Of a stretch of 64,000 nucleotides of DNA, positions 61,231 to 64,000 are shown piece by piece. Made by a program: the position numbers and the translations under genes. Positions within the stretch are counted from its first letter, which is position 1. Each line of letters begins with the position of its first letter. This DNA is from CAVVDT01 sp963747005 (GTDB taxonomy: Bacteria > Pseudomonadota > Alphaproteobacteria > Rhizobiales > Aestuariivirgaceae). The stretch covers positions 434,001 through 498,000 of the forward strand of contig CAVVDT010000004.1 in assembly GCA_963747005.1 (NCBI GenBank), in the 5' to 3' direction. Below the pieces are notes generated by a model that saw nothing but the letters and a program-made list of their open reading frames with translations, was not told the DNA's origin and searched no databases.

Positions 61231-61986
61231 TCAGCCCAGCAGGCCGCGGTCTTCGGGATGCAACCGTTCCTGGAGATCCTGGTAGGGCATGTTGACCAGC
61301 AGTCGCGACAGCGTTTCGGCCTGCTTGGCGTTGTGCCTGGCAATCGCTTCGGCAACCTTGCGGTGCAGCGGCAGGCCCTTTTCGAAGGAACCGGGATGCT
61401 CGGTGGTCATCACCACCTGGTTCTGCATCATCGGGGCGATCAGCGAGCCGAGATGGCGCAGGACGACGTTATGGGAGGCGTTGTAGATGCTGCGATGGAA
61501 GACGATGTCGGCGGCGGGGACATCGCCCGGATGCCCGATGCAGGCCTCGAGCGCGGCCAGTGCCGAACGGATTGCGGCGATATCGGCGTCTTTTGCCCGG
61601 ACGGCCGCGAGGTACGAGGCCTTGGGTTCGATGATGCGGCGAAATTCGACGAAGTCGCGGGCGTCGCGCAGTTGCGACCCGTCGATGGCGAACCAGCCGA
61701 TGATGTCGGGATCGAGGACGTTCCAGTGGTGCTCGTCGCGGATGCGCATGCCGGTCTTGGGGCGGACATCGAGCAAACCCTTGCTGGCCAGCACCTTGAC
61801 GGCCTCGCGCAACACGTTGCGGCTGATGCCGAGTTCGGCCGACAGCTCGGGTTCGGTGGGCAGGCTGCCCTTGCCGGCGAAGTCGCCACGCACGATGCGC
61901 TGGCCCAATTCATGCACAACCTTTTCGGGCAGCGTCTGGCGTCGGATCTTCTCGAAGGTGCGGTTTGGCTTTGGTTTGTGCAGCAT
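61231..61986 (-). CDS. GntR-family regulator, FadR/FCD subfamily
   Basis: 251 residues from the ATG at 61986; the frame extends to 62058 but that part lacks similarity. The winged helix reads LPEKVVHELGQRIVRGDFAGKGSLPTEPELSAELGISRNVLREAVKVLASKGLLDVRPKTG. The FCD domain has the metal-site pattern D(x)4H (ADIVFHRSIY) and later HRKVAEAI. It is divergent from ridA (74 bp between starts) and lies upstream of the PAAT operon, so it probably controls one or both. Confidence 0.92.
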   Translation of the reverse strand: MLHKPKPNRTFEKIRRQTLPEKVVHELGQRIVRGDFAGKGSLPTEPELSAELGISRNVLREAVKVLASKGLLDVRPKTGMRIRDEHHWNVLDPDIIGWFAIDGSQLRDARDFVEFRRIIEPKASYLAAVRAKDADIAAIRSALAALEACIGHPGDVPAADIVFHRSIYNASHNVVLRHLGSLIAPMMQNQVVMTTEHPGSFEKGLPLHRKVAEAIARHNAKQAETLSRLLVNMPYQDLQERLHPEDRGLLG

Positions 61987-62060
61987 ACGAAATCCGAGTT
62001 GGCGGCCCTGAAAGCCGCGATTGGAGCCTGATCTACCCCCAAAACCACATTGGAGCAAAT

Positions 62061-62447
62061 ATGAAACGTGCCCTCGATACCGGCCTGAAGGCCCCCAACG
62101 CCCCGCTTGAATGGGCCACCATCGCCGACGGTGTCATTTATTGCGCCCATATCCCGCTCTATCCCGACGGACGGATCGAGACCGGCGACGTCAAGACCCA
62201 GACCCGGGTGACCTTCGATAATCTGAAGCGCACGGTGGAGGCCGCCGGCGGCAGTATGGACGATGTCACCCAGGTGCTTATCTACCTGCCCGACCCGGCC
62301 GATTTTCCCGGCATGAACGAGGTCTATGCCAGCGTCTTTGCCAAGCCCTATCCCAATCGCGCCACGATCGTCGCGCAACTGATGGTGCCGGGCGCCCGCA
62401 TCGAGATCGTCGCCTATGCCCATGTCGGCAAGGCGAAGGTCGATTGA
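62061..62447 (+). CDS. RidA/YjgF/UK114-family imine/enamine deaminase
   Basis: 128 residues. The conserved Arg lies in NRATIVAQLMVPGARIEIVAYA, matching the substrate-gripping Arg of RidA proteins. YPDGRIETGDVKTQTRVTFDNLKR is also typical. RidA hydrolyses reactive enamines and imines formed by PLP enzymes or amino acid oxidases to 2-oxo acids, which suits the nearby DadA-type and enolase-type genes. It is divergent from the GntR gene, whose product may regulate it. Confidence 0.9.
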   Translation: MKRALDTGLKAPNAPLEWATIADGVIYCAHIPLYPDGRIETGDVKTQTRVTFDNLKRTVEAAGGSMDDVTQVLIYLPDPADFPGMNEVYASVFAKPYPNRATIVAQLMVPGARIEIVAYAHVGKAKVD

Positions 62448-62538
62448 GGTCCGGGCCGTCACGGCTGTGAAGGAGAAGGGCGCAGCGGTGTTTGTCTGCC
62501 GGCAATCCTGCCGCCGATAATAGGCAATTCGAGCAAGA

Positions 62539-62967
62539 TTGGAACAGGACTTCAACTACCTCGATGCGCAACGAGAGGCCTGCGAGGCATTCATCACCTC
62601 GCAGGCGGGGCTGGGATGGAAGATCCTGAAGGACCGCTATGACGATGGCGGCATCAGCGGCGGGACAATGGAGCATCCGGCTACCGGCTGACAAGGTGGA
62701 AACGGCAATCGTCGAAGGGCTGCGGCGCTGGCTTCAGGACCCAATACAGGTGCTCCAGGAGATCGGAAATCCATAGGCAACTGTTGAAGATCAGCGACAG
62801 ATCGCAACCAGGGCTGCCGATCTGGCAGGGTACGTCGCCTTCCAAGGAACGGCGCCCCAACACCGGAACCACCGGTGGCTCGCTTGATCGAGAGCGTCGC
62901 TGTCTATAGCGATCGCATCACCCTGACTTTGCATCGATCACGGCTTGTCGCCGAGTTCGTTGTTTGA
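62539..62967 (+). pseudogene. Large serine recombinase remnant
   Basis: Three decayed pieces lie in order. LEQDFNYLDAQREACEAFIT and GWKILKDRYDDGGISGGTM (to a stop at 62689) are the conserved catalytic-domain section after the active Ser region. Near 62700 VETAIVEGLRRWLQDP resembles the mid-part of the protein. Near 62880 RLIESVAVYSDRITLTLHRSRL resembles the C-terminal strand region. Frames differ between pieces, and the start with the nucleophilic Ser is missing. It is an inactivated site-specific recombinase scar. Confidence 0.7.
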
Positions 62968-63374
62968 GTAAGGAGGGCCCCGCACAAGACGTTGGTGAAT
63001 GCCCGGACAATTGCCCCCCTTATCGCCCGTTGCATGGCCAACTGGCTCAGCGACGATCGACTTGCCACCATGCATACGATACCTCCCCGGTCATCGCTCC
63101 AGGTGCATTCGGCATCACCAATATAATTCCAGGCCGGGCTGTCATAGACGAGCGCATGGCCGGGATCGGCCGCAATGAGTTTGAAGCACAGCTTCCGGAT
63201 GGGCGCTTGCGTGGCCTTTAAGGAGTAGTTGATCAGATGAAAGAGCCGCATGGAAAGATCGGTGCTGCTTTCGATGGCCGGTGGGCGGTATAGTCTTCTT
63301 GTGGATTAGCCGGTAGCGCGTTGAGCGCCCCGCAACGATCCGTAGGGCCGCGAACGGTGAGAGAGAAAGCGGAT
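62968..63374. other. No supported gene (407 bp)
   Basis: An open frame on the minus strand (62904-63251) has no recognisable family and overlaps the recombinase remnant. No repeat or mobile-element end was recognised. The stretch probably belongs to the same degraded insertion zone. Confidence 0.45.
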
Positions 63375-64000
63375 TTGAGCACGCACTCTGGTGATGTCGC
63401 GCGGACAGTCGACTACGGGCGCGGCAGGGTAGCGCTCAAGATGCTTGGCCTGGCGCTTCTGCTTCTTGGCATGGGCGGCATCCTGCTCTATGCCGGCAAT
63501 GAGGAGATGCACGGCGGCGGCAGCTTGCTCGATGCCGGCAAGGACGCGATACTCGGCGGCGCCAGCCTGCTTGCCGGCCTGGGGCTCGTTTTCCTGCAAA
63601 TACGCCAGGTGGCCTCAGGCGAGCCGCTGCTGCGGCTCTCGCCCGGGGGTGCGCGCCTCAACATCGACGGCCGGGTTTTCGTCGACATCCCCTGGCGCGA
63701 GGTCAGCGAGGTGACCGCGCTCGACGCGGTGGGACTGCGGACGAGGCCAACCAGCCATTTCGAAAGGCTGTTCCGTCGCCGCAGCGACGGCAATTATTTC
63801 GTGAAGACGGACAAGATCTCCTATAGCGGCGTTACCGCACTGCATGTGTCGGACGAATTCTACGACCGGGCGATCAAACCGAAACTGGTCCAGGTCAGGA
63901 AAGCGACGGGCCTGTTCAATATCAGAACCGGAGCCGGCATGACCTACCTCGTCAGGAGCCCCGGCAGCGCGATGCGATCGGGTCTCGGCAACATCTTTGT
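63375..64000 (+). CDS. Membrane protein of unknown function, C-terminus cut by window edge
   Basis: The start is probably TTG at 63375 (then ATG 63441). Two hydrophobic segments follow: about residues 23-40 (MLGLALLLLGMGGILLYAG) and 55-74 (GGASLLAGLGLVFLQI). A soluble domain with LLRLSPGGARLNIDGRVFVDIPWREVSEV then follows, a PH-like/YcxB-like beta pattern. At least 208 codons are present. I do not recognise the family with certainty. No neighbour suggests a function. Confidence 0.65.
   Translation, partial: MSTHSGDVARTVDYGRGRVALKMLGLALLLLGMGGILLYAGNEEMHGGGSLLDAGKDAILGGASLLAGLGLVFLQIRQVASGEPLLRLSPGGARLNIDGRVFVDIPWREVSEVTALDAVGLRTRPTSHFERLFRRRSDGNYFVKTDKISYSGVTALHVSDEFYDRAIKPKLVQVRKATGLFNIRTGAGMTYLVRSPGSAMRSGLGNIF

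Noticed and set aside
62904..63251. 115-residue minus-strand open frame
   Set aside because: No recognisable domain, overlaps the serine-recombinase remnant, and lies in degraded sequence.
1..64000. CRISPR arrays, tRNA or rRNA genes, phage structural genes, toxin or defence systems
   Set aside because: None was found by eye: no regularly spaced repeats, no tRNA-like cloverleaf at gene ends, no defence or capsid motifs among the supported proteins.

Overview
The window is GC-rich, densely packed DNA of an alphaproteobacterium, most likely a member of the Hyphomicrobiales (Rhizobiales). This inference rests on gene style, on a rhizobial-type palindromic element at 8505-8553, and on the mix of LIV, Opp, Pot and PAAT transporters with GntR/FCD, IclR, AraC and LuxR regulators. 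No rRNA, tRNA or CRISPR array was seen. Almost the whole window is an accessory uptake-and-catabolism region for nitrogenous and organic-acid-like solutes.

Layout. 1-1268: 5' part of a flotillin (minus). 1285-11166: a branched-chain-type (LIV) ABC system whose second ATPase is fused to a Tm-1-like/UPF0261 domain and is followed by a PEP-hydrolase-like TIM barrel. With it are an AraC regulator, an iron-ADH-family protein with a degraded metal site, and a separate LivK-type binding protein. 11167-12276: scars of an integrase and an IS66 element. 12277-21608: GntR regulator, oligopeptide ABC system (one ATPase gene inverted and convergent), a DUF1028 protein and a gamma-glutamyltransferase-like enzyme. 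21807-27576: LuxR regulator divergent from a Pot-type polyamine transporter plus an SDR. 27946-29573: amidase with a small AtzG/GatC-like partner. 29622-39428: an Ehu-like (ectoine-type) transporter, two creatinase-like M24 proteins (one frameshifted), a PhyH dioxygenase, a GntR regulator, a broken PLP-enzyme gene and an M20 amidohydrolase. Two TGGTATACCA palindromes in the divergent promoter region are good operator candidates.

39549-62447: a region with six enolase-superfamily (mandelate racemase/MLE) genes, one frameshifted. They are interleaved with an IclR regulator, a signal-less binding-protein-like gene, a second oligopeptide transporter with a fused double ATPase, SDR, VOC and PhyH enzymes, a DadA-type D-amino-acid dehydrogenase, a PAAT-type polar amino acid transporter, a GntR regulator and RidA. 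Epimerase/dehydratase-type enolases, DadA and RidA together suggest catabolism of unusual or D-configured amino-acid-like or acid-sugar-like substrates; this is an inference. 62539-62967 holds serine-recombinase remnants, and 63375 to the end is a partial membrane protein of unknown function.

Six ABC importers, at least four mobile-element scars and three disrupted catabolic genes show that the segment has been assembled and eroded repeatedly. Five promoter regions carry perfect or near-perfect palindromes suitable as operators for the adjacent regulators.
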